A DNA stretch of 64,000 nucleotides from positions 806,001 through 870,000 of the forward strand of contig NZ_JADCUC010000001.1 of assembly GCF_016464365.1 (NCBI RefSeq), written 5' to 3'. Positions 56,783 through 64,000 of the stretch are shown here, in pieces. The notes beneath the pieces were generated by a model. The model was given only the letters and a program-made list of their open reading frames with translations, ran no database searches and was not told the DNA's origin. Within the stretch, counting starts at the first letter, position 1; the number at the start of each line of letters is the position of its first letter. The position numbers and the translations under genes were made by a program. Source of the stretch: Sandaracinobacteroides hominis (lineage in GTDB: Bacteria > Pseudomonadota > Alphaproteobacteria > Sphingomonadales > Sphingomonadaceae).

Positions 56783-56860
56783 GCGGCCGTGGCCTGGACC
56801 GGGATTGTGCAGCAATCCCGGGAAGGCCCACGGACTGGCGTGCGCGTTCGGACTGCACGA

Positions 56861-56891
56861 AAAAGGGCGGGGTCTTTACCCCGCCCTTTTT
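56861..56891 (+). terminator. rplM-rpsI terminator
   Basis: Stem AAAAGGGCGGGGT/ACCCCGCCCTTTT with a CTTT loop, followed by T. A textbook intrinsic terminator 79 bases after the rpsI stop; by its symmetry it would also act on the minus strand. Confidence 0.9.
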
Positions 56892-57045
56892 GCGTGTCCG
56901 ACGGCCCGGCTTTGCCGGGCTTTTCTTTCTTCCTTCCTTCCCCCAGCGGACTCGCGCGGCTTTGCCGCGCGGCCGGTCGCCCCGCCGCAAACAGCACCCG
57001 CACCCCTTGGCCAAGCGGCGCCCTTCCCCTAGAACAGGTTACAAT

Positions 57046-59109
57046 ATGGTAACGCGCCTCTTCCTCCTGCTCGCCGCCCTCCTCGCTGCTCCACTGCACG
57101 CCCAATCCGTGAGCCAACAGGAGAATACCCGCGTCGAGCTCGTCGCGGAGACCGCCACCCCTGCCCCCGGCCAACGCTTTACCGTTGGGATCGTGATGAC
57201 GCCGCGAAAGGGCTGGCACACCTATTGGTCAAACCCCGGTGACACCGGGATGCCGACGCGCGCCGAATGGACGCTTCCCGCCGGCGCGACCGCAGGAGAG
57301 CTTCGCTATCCGGTGCCGCACACCTATGTCGTCTCCGGTCTGATGAACCATGTCTATGGCGAGGAATCCGTGCTCCTCTCCGAGATTGACGTTCCGCAGG
57401 CTGCAAAGGGCGCCTTTCCGCTGAAGCTGCGGCTGGACTGGCTGGTGTGCGACGACAAGATCTGCGTGCCCGAAGGAGCAGAACTGCAGCTGCCGCTGGT
57501 GACGGGAGATGGAAAGGCGGATGCTGCGCAACAGGCACGCTTTGCGGCCGCACGTGCGGCGCTTCCAAGGGAACTGGCTGGATCGACAAGCTTCTGGAGC
57601 GACGGCAAGCGCATCCGCGTTTCCGTGCCGCTGGCCGATCCGGAGAGCGTGACGGGTGGGCACTTCTTCTCGGCAGGGGATAGTGATTTCGCATTCGCCA
57701 GCCCGCAGACCGTTACGCGGACTGGCAGCGCGCTGATCTTCGAGGCGGATGCTGTCGCGGGGGCGACGCCGGAAAAGCTGGCCGGGCTCGCGCGGGTCGA
57801 ACGCGGCGACGAGGTGCTGGGGCTGACGCTGACGGCTGTGCGCGGCAACGTGGCGCCCGGCGAGCCGTTGGGGAAAGCGGCGGGCGCCTGGTCTGCGTTC
57901 CTCCCCGCGCTGGGGCTGGCGGTGCTGGGCGGGCTGCTGTTGAACCTGATGCCTTGTGTGTTCCCGATCCTGAGCCTGAAGGCGTTGAGCCTGGCGAAAT
58001 CGGGCGAATCCGAAGCTGCGGCGCGGACCGAGGGGCTAGCCTACACGGGCGGTGTTGTGCTGGTGACAACCTTGCTGGGGCTTGCCGCTATCCTGATCGC
58101 GCGGGCTGGATCCGGGGCTGGCTGGGCGTTTCAGTTGCAGGATCCGCGGGTGATCCTGTTTCTGCTGCTGCTCACGTTGGCGATCGGCCTGAACTTCGCC
58201 GGCCTGTTTGAAGTGAATGCCGGCGCCGTCAATGCCGGGCAGCAGCTGGCGGCAAAGCCAGGGGCAAAGGGCGCCTTCTTTACCGGGGCGCTGGCGGCCT
58301 TTGTGGCAACGCCCTGCACCGGGCCGTTCATGGCGGGGGCGCTGGGGGCGGCGCTGATCTTGCCCCCTGTTGCGGGCCTGGCGGTATTTGCGGGCTTGGG
58401 GCTGGGGCTCGCCCTGCCCTTTCTGGCGATCGGCTTCGTTCCGGCGCTGCGGCAGAGGCTGCCCAAGCCGGGGGCGTGGATGCTCACCTTCCGGCGGATA
58501 TTGGCGGTGCCGATGCTGCTGACGGCGCTGGCGCTAGCCTGGGTGCTGGGCCGACAGACAGGGGTGGAGGGATTGATGGCTGGGCTGGTGGCGGCGCTGG
58601 CGCTGGGGATCGCGCTGTGGGTGTTGGGGCTGAAGCAACATGCCGGCGGGCGCACCGGGATTGCGGCAGCGGTCGTGGGGCTCATCGCGGTGATGGCCCC
58701 GCTTTCCATCGCGCGGTTGCCGATGGGGGCGGCCGTCGCCAAGCCTGCCGAAGGGCTGACCGGAGTTGCCTTTTCCCGCGAGGCGCTGGCGGCTGCGCAG
58801 GCTGCGCGCAAGCCGACTTTCCTCTATTTCACTGCCGACTGGTGCCTGACATGCAAGGTGAACGAGAAGGGCGCGCTGTCGAGCACAGAGGTTGCGAATG
58901 CTTTCAAGGCCGCCGGCATTCAGGTGATGATCGGAGACTGGACGAAGCCGGACCCGGCGATTGCGAAGTTTCTCGAAGAGCGCCAACGGGCCGGCATTCC
59001 GCTCTATCTTTTCTATGCGGCAGACGGGAGCGTAACGGAACTGCCGCAGATCCTGACTGTTGATACGCTGACAGCCCTGGCCAGCAAGGGTTCATCTTCA
59101 AACACTTAG
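57046..59109 (+). CDS. dsbD: Thiol:disulfide interchange protein DsbD family
   Basis: Carries electrons from cytoplasmic thioredoxin across the inner membrane to periplasmic reductases. The 687-residue protein has a signal peptide (MVTRLFLLLAALLAAP), then an N-terminal periplasmic domain with LVCDDKICVPE (two Cys). Eight-helix transmembrane domain Cys occur in LMPCVFPILSL and VATPCTGPF. A C-terminal thioredoxin domain has Cys600/Cys603 (ADWCLTCK). The N-domain is longer than in E. coli DsbD and resembles ScsB. The first 52 in-frame codons upstream were excluded. A redoxin gene follows nine bases after. Confidence 0.93.
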   Translation: MVTRLFLLLAALLAAPLHAQSVSQQENTRVELVAETATPAPGQRFTVGIVMTPRKGWHTYWSNPGDTGMPTRAEWTLPAGATAGELRYPVPHTYVVSGLMNHVYGEESVLLSEIDVPQAAKGAFPLKLRLDWLVCDDKICVPEGAELQLPLVTGDGKADAAQQARFAAARAALPRELAGSTSFWSDGKRIRVSVPLADPESVTGGHFFSAGDSDFAFASPQTVTRTGSALIFEADAVAGATPEKLAGLARVERGDEVLGLTLTAVRGNVAPGEPLGKAAGAWSAFLPALGLAVLGGLLLNLMPCVFPILSLKALSLAKSGESEAAARTEGLAYTGGVVLVTTLLGLAAILIARAGSGAGWAFQLQDPRVILFLLLLTLAIGLNFAGLFEVNAGAVNAGQQLAAKPGAKGAFFTGALAAFVATPCTGPFMAGALGAALILPPVAGLAVFAGLGLGLALPFLAIGFVPALRQRLPKPGAWMLTFRRILAVPMLLTALALAWVLGRQTGVEGLMAGLVAALALGIALWVLGLKQHAGGRTGIAAAVVGLIAVMAPLSIARLPMGAAVAKPAEGLTGVAFSREALAAAQAARKPTFLYFTADWCLTCKVNEKGALSSTEVANAFKAAGIQVMIGDWTKPDPAIAKFLEERQRAGIPLYLFYAADGSVTELPQILTVDTLTALASKGSSSNT

Positions 59110-59118
59110 GAGAAAGCC

Positions 59119-59715
59119 ATGATGAAGCATCTTCTCACCGCGGCGGCTCTGACGTTCGCCATGCCTGCCCTGGCAAATGCTGTCGTCGGCCAGCCGGCCC
59201 CCGCATTCACGGCGACGGACAGCAATGGCCGGTCTGTCAGCCTGTCTGACTACAAGGGCAAGACGGTGGTTCTGGAATGGACCAATGCCGAATGCCCGTT
59301 CGTGCAGAAATATTATTCCGGCGGCGACATGCAGAAGTTGCAGGCCGAGGCACGGGCGCAGGGCGTGGTCTGGCTGAACGTCAACTCGGGTGCGCCCGGC
59401 AAGCAGGGTGCAGTTTCCGGTGCCGAAGCGAACGCCAAGATGAAGCAGCAGGGCTTCAGGTCCACCGCCTATCTGCTGGACGGCGACGGTGCCGTCGGCC
59501 GCGCCTATGGCGCCAAGACGACGCCGCACATGTTCGTGATCGATCCGAAGGGCACGCTGGTCTATGCCGGCGGCATCGACAGCATCCCTACCGCAAACCC
59601 CAACGACATCAGCAAGGCGCAGCCGCTGGTAAAGCAGGCGCTGGCGGATGTAGCCGCCGGCAAAGCCGTGGCAACGCCGACGTCGAAGCCCTACGGCTGC
59701 TCGGTCAAATACTGA
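59119..59715 (+). CDS. Exported redoxin/thioredoxin-like protein
   Basis: A 198-residue periplasmic protein (signal MMKHLLTAAALTFAMPALA) of the AhpC/TlpA-like redoxin fold: GQPAPAFTATDSNGRSVSLS, then VVLEWTNAECPFVQKYY. The active site has a single Cys (ECPF, residue 59) where thioredoxins have CxxC. A second Cys lies six residues from the C-terminus (KPYGCSVKY). TPHMFVIDPKG supplies the cis-Pro. The layout suggests a peroxiredoxin-like or atypical two-Cys mechanism. It follows dsbD closely, and DsbD may keep it reduced. Confidence 0.85.
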   Translation: MMKHLLTAAALTFAMPALANAVVGQPAPAFTATDSNGRSVSLSDYKGKTVVLEWTNAECPFVQKYYSGGDMQKLQAEARAQGVVWLNVNSGAPGKQGAVSGAEANAKMKQQGFRSTAYLLDGDGAVGRAYGAKTTPHMFVIDPKGTLVYAGGIDSIPTANPNDISKAQPLVKQALADVAAGKAVATPTSKPYGCSVKY

Positions 59716-59740
59716 GGTTTGACTGCAGGTAACGAATGGC

Positions 59741-59770
59741 GGGGAGGGGCAGCAATGCCCCTCCCCTTTT
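59741..59770. terminator. Bidirectional terminator between the redoxin gene and aspS
   Basis: A 10-bp stem GGGGAGGGGC/GCCCCTCCCC with loop AGCAAT and TTTT on the plus side. It separates the convergent dsbD-redoxin and aspS transcripts; its edge touches the aspS stop region. Confidence 0.85.
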
Positions 59771-59774
59771 CGGG

Positions 59775-61562
59775 TCAGCTCTTGCGTGGCTGGATGTGCA
59801 GTTCGCGCAACTGCTTTTCCGTCACGTTGCTGGGCGCGTTCATCATCAGGTCTTCCGCCCTCTGGTTGAGCGGGAAGAGCGTTACTTCGCGAATGTTGGG
59901 CTCGTCGGCCAGCAGCATCACGATCCGGTCCACGCCTGGCGCCGATCCGCCGTGTGGCGGGGCGCCATATTTGAAGGCGTTGATCATGCCGGGGAAGTTT
60001 GTGTTCACTTCCTCCTGCGTGTAGCCGGCGATTTCGAACGCCTTGTACATGATCTCGGGCTTGTGGTTCCGGATCGCACCGGACGACAGCTCCACGCCGT
60101 TACAGACAATGTCGTACTGGAAGGCGAGGATATCCAGCGGGTTCTTCGTTTCCAGCGCCTCCAGCTCGCCCTGCGGCATGCTGAAGGGGTTGTGGCTGAA
60201 GTCGATCTTGCCGGTTTCCTCGTCCGCCTCGAACATCGGGAAATCGACGATCCAGCAGAAGCGGTAGGCGCCCTGCTCGATGAGGCCCAGCTGTTCGCCA
60301 ACGCGGGTACGGGCATAGCCCGCCAGCTTGGCGGTGGGCAGTTCCTTGCCGGCCGCGAAGAAGCAGCCGTCGTCCGGGCCGAGTCCGAGGGCGGCGTAGA
60401 GCGCCTCCATGCCTTCCGTCCCATGGTTCTTCGCGATGGGGCCGCCGAATTCGCCGCCCTTGCGGGTGACATAGCCAAGCCCGGCATGGCCTTCGCCGCG
60501 TGCCCACTCGTTCATGTCGTCAAAGAACTTGCGGCTCTTTTCGGCGGTCGCAGGCGCCGGGATGGCGCGCACGACGCCGCCCGAGCCGACGATCTTCTCG
60601 AACAGGCCGAAACCGCTGGTCCGGAAATGTTCGGTCACGTCCTTGATGATCAGTGGGTTGCGGAGGTCGGGCTTGTCGTTTCCATAATCCAGCATCGACT
60701 GGCGATAGGGAATGCGCGGGAAGGCACCTTCAGTGATGGCCCACGGCGTTTCGCGGTTCCAGCCGGCGAACTCCCCGAACACCCCCGCAAGCACAGGTTC
60801 GATGGCCTGGAACACGTCTTCCTGCGTCACGAAGCTCATCTCGAAGTCGAGCTGGTAGAACTCGCCGGGGCTGCGATCGGCGCGCGCATCCTCGTCCCGG
60901 AAGCAGGGCGCGATCTGGAAGTAGCGGTCGAAACCGGCCACCATCAGCAGCTGCTTGAACATCTGCGGCGCCTGCGGCAGCGCGTAGAACTTGCCCGGAT
61001 GCAGGCGCGACGGCACCAGAAAGTCGCGCGCGCCCTCCGGGCTGCTCGCGGTCAGGATCGGCGTCTGGAACTCGGTGAAACCCTGCCCGATCATCCGCTG
61101 GCGGAGCGAGGCGATCACCTTGGAGCGCAGCATGATGTTGCGATGGATACGTTCGCGGCGGAGATCGAGGAAGCGGTAGCGAAGGCGGATGTCCTCCGGA
61201 TAATCGGTATCGGCTGCCACCGGCAGCGGCAGCTCGGCCGCTTCGGATTGCACCGTCACGCCGCGCACGCGGACCTCGATTTCGCCGGTGGGCAGGTTCG
61301 GATTGTTGGTGCCAGGGGCACGGGCAACGACTTCGCCATCGATGGTGACGACCGATTCCAGCCGCAGGCCGTCCAGTGTGGCGAGGTGGGGCGATCCGGC
61401 AGCCGCAACAAGCTGGGTGAGGCCATAGTGGTCGCGCAGGTCGACGAACAGCACGCCCCCGTGGTCGCGCTTGCGATGGATCCAGCCGGACAGGCGGACG
61501 ATTTCGCCGGCGTTGGCGGCGGTGAGCTGGGCACAATGATGGGTGCGATAGGCGTGTATCAT
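59775..61562 (-). CDS. aspS: Aspartyl-tRNA synthetase
   Basis: Charges tRNA-Asp (and possibly tRNA-Asn if the organism uses GatCAB; not decidable here). At 595 aa it is the bacterial type. The OB-fold anticodon domain is at residues 1-110 ([20 protein letters not shown]). Class II motif 2 is [19 protein letters not shown], the GAD insertion is about 290-420, and motif 3 is [14 protein letters not shown]. The start MIHAYRTHH is the family N-terminus; the 35 codons upstream lie in the promoter region. It is divergent from rnd by 132 bases. Confidence 0.97.
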   Translation of the reverse strand: MIHAYRTHHCAQLTAANAGEIVRLSGWIHRKRDHGGVLFVDLRDHYGLTQLVAAAGSPHLATLDGLRLESVVTIDGEVVARAPGTNNPNLPTGEIEVRVRGVTVQSEAAELPLPVAADTDYPEDIRLRYRFLDLRRERIHRNIMLRSKVIASLRQRMIGQGFTEFQTPILTASSPEGARDFLVPSRLHPGKFYALPQAPQMFKQLLMVAGFDRYFQIAPCFRDEDARADRSPGEFYQLDFEMSFVTQEDVFQAIEPVLAGVFGEFAGWNRETPWAITEGAFPRIPYRQSMLDYGNDKPDLRNPLIIKDVTEHFRTSGFGLFEKIVGSGGVVRAIPAPATAEKSRKFFDDMNEWARGEGHAGLGYVTRKGGEFGGPIAKNHGTEGMEALYAALGLGPDDGCFFAAGKELPTAKLAGYARTRVGEQLGLIEQGAYRFCWIVDFPMFEADEETGKIDFSHNPFSMPQGELEALETKNPLDILAFQYDIVCNGVELSSGAIRNHKPEIMYKAFEIAGYTQEEVNTNFPGMINAFKYGAPPHGGSAPGVDRIVMLLADEPNIREVTLFPLNQRAEDLMMNAPSNVTEKQLRELHIQPRKS

Positions 61563-61593
61563 GACGCGGCGGGTGAAGGCGGACGGCACGGCA

Positions 61594-61671
61594 TTTGTCA
61601 AGCGCAGGGCGCCGTACAGGTGCGCTTTCGTCCAGTATTGCGCGCTGCGGGCGGCGGCTTTTGTCAAGCGC
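61594..61671 (-). promoter_or_regulatory. Two direct copies of GCGCTTGACAAA upstream of aspS
   Basis: On the minus strand GCGCTTGACAAA occurs at 61671-61660 and 61605-61594, each with a perfect TTGACA -35 hexamer. No matching -10 was clear at 17 bases. The distal copy is the better promoter candidate, as the proximal one is only about 30 bases from the aspS ATG. Confidence 0.45.
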
Positions 61672-61694
61672 GTGTGACCGCGCTAACGGGTGAC

Positions 61695-62885
61695 ATGCAG
61701 ATTCACCCGCTCGTTACCGACACCAGGACGCTTGCAAAGATCGTGAAGCGACTGAGAACGCACGATCATGTCTGCATCGACACCGAATTCATGCGGGAAA
61801 ATACTTATTATCCAGAGCTTTGTCTGGTCCAGCTGGCAAGCCCGGAAGAAGCCTTTGCCTTCGACCCGCTGTCGGACGAGCTCGACATGGAGCCCTTTCT
61901 GGAGCTGCTTGCCGACGAATCGGTGCTGAAAGTGCTGCATGCGGGCGGGCAGGATATTGAGATTTTCGTGAACCTCACCGGAAAGGTGCCCTTCCCGCTG
62001 TTCGATACGCAGGTGGCGGCGATGGCGATGGGGATGGGCGAGCAGGTGAGCTATGCCAATCTGGTCGCACATTTCACCGGCCACCAGATCGACAAGGGCG
62101 CACGCTTCACCGACTGGGCGCGGCGGCCGCTGTCCGAACGGCAGATTCAATATGCCATCGGCGACGTCACCTATCTTTCCCAGCTGTTCCCCAAGATGGT
62201 GGCGAAGCTGCGCAAGACCAATCGCGGCGAGTGGCTGGACGAGGAAATGGCGCGGATATCCGAGCCGTCCAACTATGTCGTCGATCCGGAAGCGTCTTGG
62301 CAGCGGCTGAAACTGCCCAACCGCAAGCCCGAGGTGCTGGGGCGGCTGAAGGCGCTGGCGCGCTGGCGCGAGCATGAAGCGCGCGACAAGAACGTGCCGC
62401 GCGGCCGCATCGTGAAGGACGAGACGCTGGCCGATCTCGCCGCTTCTCCGCCGGCGACGCAGGCCGATCTGGCGCGTATTCGCGGATTGTCGCCGACATG
62501 GGCCGGGAATGCCATCGGTGGACGGCTGATGCAGGCGATACAGGAGGCCGGGCCGCTGCCCGAGCGGGAAATGCCGGCGAAGGACAATCGGCCGGGCCTG
62601 TCCTCTGAAGCATCGCTGATCGCCGATCTGCTGAAGCTGCTGCTGAAGATACGCGCCAAGGAAACAGGTGTTGCGCCACGTCTGGTGGCTCGCTCGGAAG
62701 ATATGGAAGCGCTGGCAGGCGGCGTTCGCGATGGCTTGCCCATATTGGAGGGCTGGCGCCGCCAGATGTTCGGCGAGGATGCGCTGGCGCTGGTGGAAGG
62801 GCGGCTGGGATTCTCAGTCGTTGGCGGCAAGCTGAGGATGCGGACGCTGGAGGCACCGGCGCCGGAAAAGCCCGACCCGACCTAG
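61695..62885 (+). CDS. rnd: Ribonuclease D
   Basis: A 3'-5' exoribonuclease trimming tRNA and other stable RNA 3' ends. The 396-residue protein has the DEDD nuclease domain: Asp29/Glu31 in CIDTEFMRENTYYP, HAGGQDIEIF, and YAIGDVTYL with the catalytic Tyr/Asp. HRDC domains follow (LPNRKPEVLGRLKALARWRE and KDETLADLAASPP). The start MQIHPLVTD follows GGTGAC; a long open frame upstream is antisense to aspS and was not used. Convergent with the Ppx gene. Confidence 0.96.
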   Translation: MQIHPLVTDTRTLAKIVKRLRTHDHVCIDTEFMRENTYYPELCLVQLASPEEAFAFDPLSDELDMEPFLELLADESVLKVLHAGGQDIEIFVNLTGKVPFPLFDTQVAAMAMGMGEQVSYANLVAHFTGHQIDKGARFTDWARRPLSERQIQYAIGDVTYLSQLFPKMVAKLRKTNRGEWLDEEMARISEPSNYVVDPEASWQRLKLPNRKPEVLGRLKALARWREHEARDKNVPRGRIVKDETLADLAASPPATQADLARIRGLSPTWAGNAIGGRLMQAIQEAGPLPEREMPAKDNRPGLSSEASLIADLLKLLLKIRAKETGVAPRLVARSEDMEALAGGVRDGLPILEGWRRQMFGEDALALVEGRLGFSVVGGKLRMRTLEAPAPEKPDPT

Positions 62886-62986
62886 AGCCTATTCCGAACG
62901 CATGGAATCGCCTTATCGGAAATCCATGCGGAAAAACAAAAGCCTGGAGCGGCCGATTTGATGCGATCAGATCGGAACCCGCTTTA
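62883..62986. repeat. Palindromic interspersed repeat spanning both stop codons
   Basis: A 104-base element with near-inverted ends (TAGAGC..GCTTTA). Inside are two hairpins: CGCATGGA/TCCATGCG (62899-62906 with 62923-62930) and CCGATTTGAT-GCG-ATCAGATCGG (62953-62975, one mismatch). The rnd stop TAG is its first three bases, and the stop of the convergent Ppx gene is its last three. It resembles short dispersed repeats common in alphaproteobacteria (from memory). Confidence 0.65.
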
Positions 62987-64000
62987 GGATGCGAGCGTAA
63001 GCTTCGCTTCCAGCCCCATCGACTGCGCCAGCGTCCGGTGACGACGCACGACCGGCTCTCCGTATAGCGCAGCCGCTTCGGCATCGAGGCGAAGGGTGAT
63101 CGACCGCGTGTCCCGCTGCAGCCATGCGTGGGCGAGGGGCTCGGCAGCTCCACCGCCCAGCCGCTGCCCCAGCCGCATCGCAAGTCCCCACTGCCGGGCG
63201 AGGTTCAGAAGGGGTTCCGGCAAGAGACTGCGCAGCATCGTCGCATGCGGCGACGCAAGCGCTCCGCCATTCACCACCCACAGTGCCGTGGCCAGCATCC
63301 CGCGGCCTTCCGCATCGATGCCCACCCAGTTTCCGTGCAGCGCCATGTCCATCCCGTCTTCGGCGCGCATGTCGGGATGCGCGCGCCAGGCCGTATCCGC
63401 CAGCAGGCAGGCGGCGTGGCGGATGCGGCGCAATTGGGCCGGTTCGGCCGGGAACAGCGGGTCGATGAAGCGGAGCAGAGCTTCCCCCACATCTGCGTTG
63501 GAACCGTCGGCAAAGCGGCCCATGCGCTCGGCCGCATCATGGGCCGCAAACAGCAGCGGATCCTGCCGCTGGGCTGCGGGCGACAATGCCTGATAGAGAA
63601 GGCCTTCGCGCAGGCCATAGGCCGACGTGACGATCGAGCTGCTGCCCAGCTTGCGGGTCACCGCCTTCAGCATCGCCGCCGCGCCCGGCAGCTGCGGCGC
63701 GCGCGATGCCGAGATACTGGGAACATCCTTGAGCGATTTGAGGGAGATGCGTGCAAGCGTGCGGATCATCCGATCCGGCGCGTCAACCGGCATCACATGC
63801 TGGTGAATGATCGGCAGCGGCCAGCCGGTGAGGTGCATGTGCAGCTGCGCCAGCGCCCGCCAGCTGCCGCCTACGGCATAGAAAGGCTTGCCCTGGCCCA
63901 GCTCGGCCCATTTCAGCTTCTTCAGCCCGGTGTCGATCTGCTTGAACAGCGAGCGGCGGCCGGACTTGCGGAAGGCATCCAGACGGAGCGCGCCGAGCGG
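62984..64000 (-). CDS. Ppx/GppA phosphatase family protein (5' part beyond window)
   Basis: Partial: 338 C-terminal residues are visible and the frame stays open to the window edge. Ppx enzymes remove terminal phosphate from polyphosphate; GppA acts on pppGpp. The visible start LGALRLDAFRKSGRRSLFK and FYAVGGSWRALAQLHMHLTGW are typical of the alphaproteobacterial Ppx/GppA group. The HD-like helical C-terminal domain contains RRIRHAACLLADTAWRAHPD. Which substrate it uses is not settled. Its position beyond rnd, and a phosphate island elsewhere in the window, fit a polyphosphate role. Confidence 0.88.
   Translation of the reverse strand, partial: PLGALRLDAFRKSGRRSLFKQIDTGLKKLKWAELGQGKPFYAVGGSWRALAQLHMHLTGWPLPIIHQHVMPVDAPDRMIRTLARISLKSLKDVPSISASRAPQLPGAAAMLKAVTRKLGSSSIVTSAYGLREGLLYQALSPAAQRQDPLLFAAHDAAERMGRFADGSNADVGEALLRFIDPLFPAEPAQLRRIRHAACLLADTAWRAHPDMRAEDGMDMALHGNWVGIDAEGRGMLATALWVVNGGALASPHATMLRSLLPEPLLNLARQWGLAMRLGQRLGGGAAEPLAHAWLQRDTRSITLRLDAEAAALYGEPVVRRHRTLAQSMGLEAKLTLAS

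Noticed and set aside
59736-61694. A 653-codon open frame antisense to aspS, continuous with rnd
   Set aside because: It is a third-position GC shadow of aspS; the RNase D fold begins only at 61695, which has its own start.

Overview
The window is one 64 kb stretch of a GC-rich alphaproteobacterial chromosome, most likely Sphingomonadales. The main pointers are a serine palmitoyltransferase gene with its own acyl carrier protein and a CerR-like reductase (bacterial sphingolipid synthesis), a GAAC-N7-GAAC LexA-type site, an alphaproteobacterial-type glutamate-cysteine ligase, and paired periplasmic amidohydrolases and S9/M13 peptidases of the kind common in sphingomonads. It is chromosomal core DNA: no prophage, insertion sequence, plasmid gene or CRISPR array was seen.

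Layout. 0-5 kb (mostly minus): the rplA-rplK-nusG-secE ribosomal/transcription cluster with tRNA-Trp, then two envelope-type genes, a DUF202 protein with an unusual ten-fold heptad repeat, and tRNA-Gly and tRNA-Tyr. 5-9 kb: thioesterase, RlmB, glutamate-cysteine ligase and RsmE. 8.8-11.8 kb (plus): the sphingolipid genes cerR-like, acp and spt, then a MAPEG gene. 11.8-18.5 kb (plus): an MFS symporter, lon, tRNA-Val, a tandem-repeat patch, a TonB-like protein and a lactate 2-monooxygenase-like flavoenzyme. 18.6-25.6 kb (minus): S9 peptidase, VOC protein, M13 peptidase, and groESL under a CIRCE operator. 26.8-40.3 kb (minus): a phosphate island reading phoR, pstS2-C2-A2-B2-phoU2, porin, pstS1-C1-A1-B1-phoU1, phoB. 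This is two complete Pst transporters bracketed by one two-component system. 40.3-46.1 kb (minus): an SDR gene, an NnrU protein, and an operon of a POT peptide transporter and two amidohydrolases. 46.3-50.8 kb (plus): MoxR ATPase, MscS channel, a helix-turn-helix protein, and two tandem DUF4136 lipoproteins. 50.8-54.5 kb: acyl-CoA ligase, a possible SOS-controlled small membrane protein, and pssA-psd for phosphatidylethanolamine. 54.5-59.7 kb (plus): heme A synthase, rplM-rpsI, DsbD and a redoxin. 59.8-64 kb: aspS, rnd and the 3' part of a Ppx/GppA gene that runs off the right edge.

How the parts fit. The window gathers membrane biology (sphingolipid and phosphatidylethanolamine synthesis, porin, lipoproteins, mechanosensitive channel), phosphate acquisition (Pst/Pho plus Ppx), protein quality control (Lon, GroESL, DsbD) and peptide scavenging (POT, amidohydrolases, S9, M13). 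Strand composition changes sign near 52.5-54.5 kb: the plus strand is C-rich to the left and G-rich to the right, whatever the gene orientation. That is the pattern expected around a replication origin, although no convincing DnaA-box cluster was found.

Limits. Everything here is read by eye from the sequence. Family names rest on motifs and remembered family features, not on searches, and promoter and operator calls are pattern matches.
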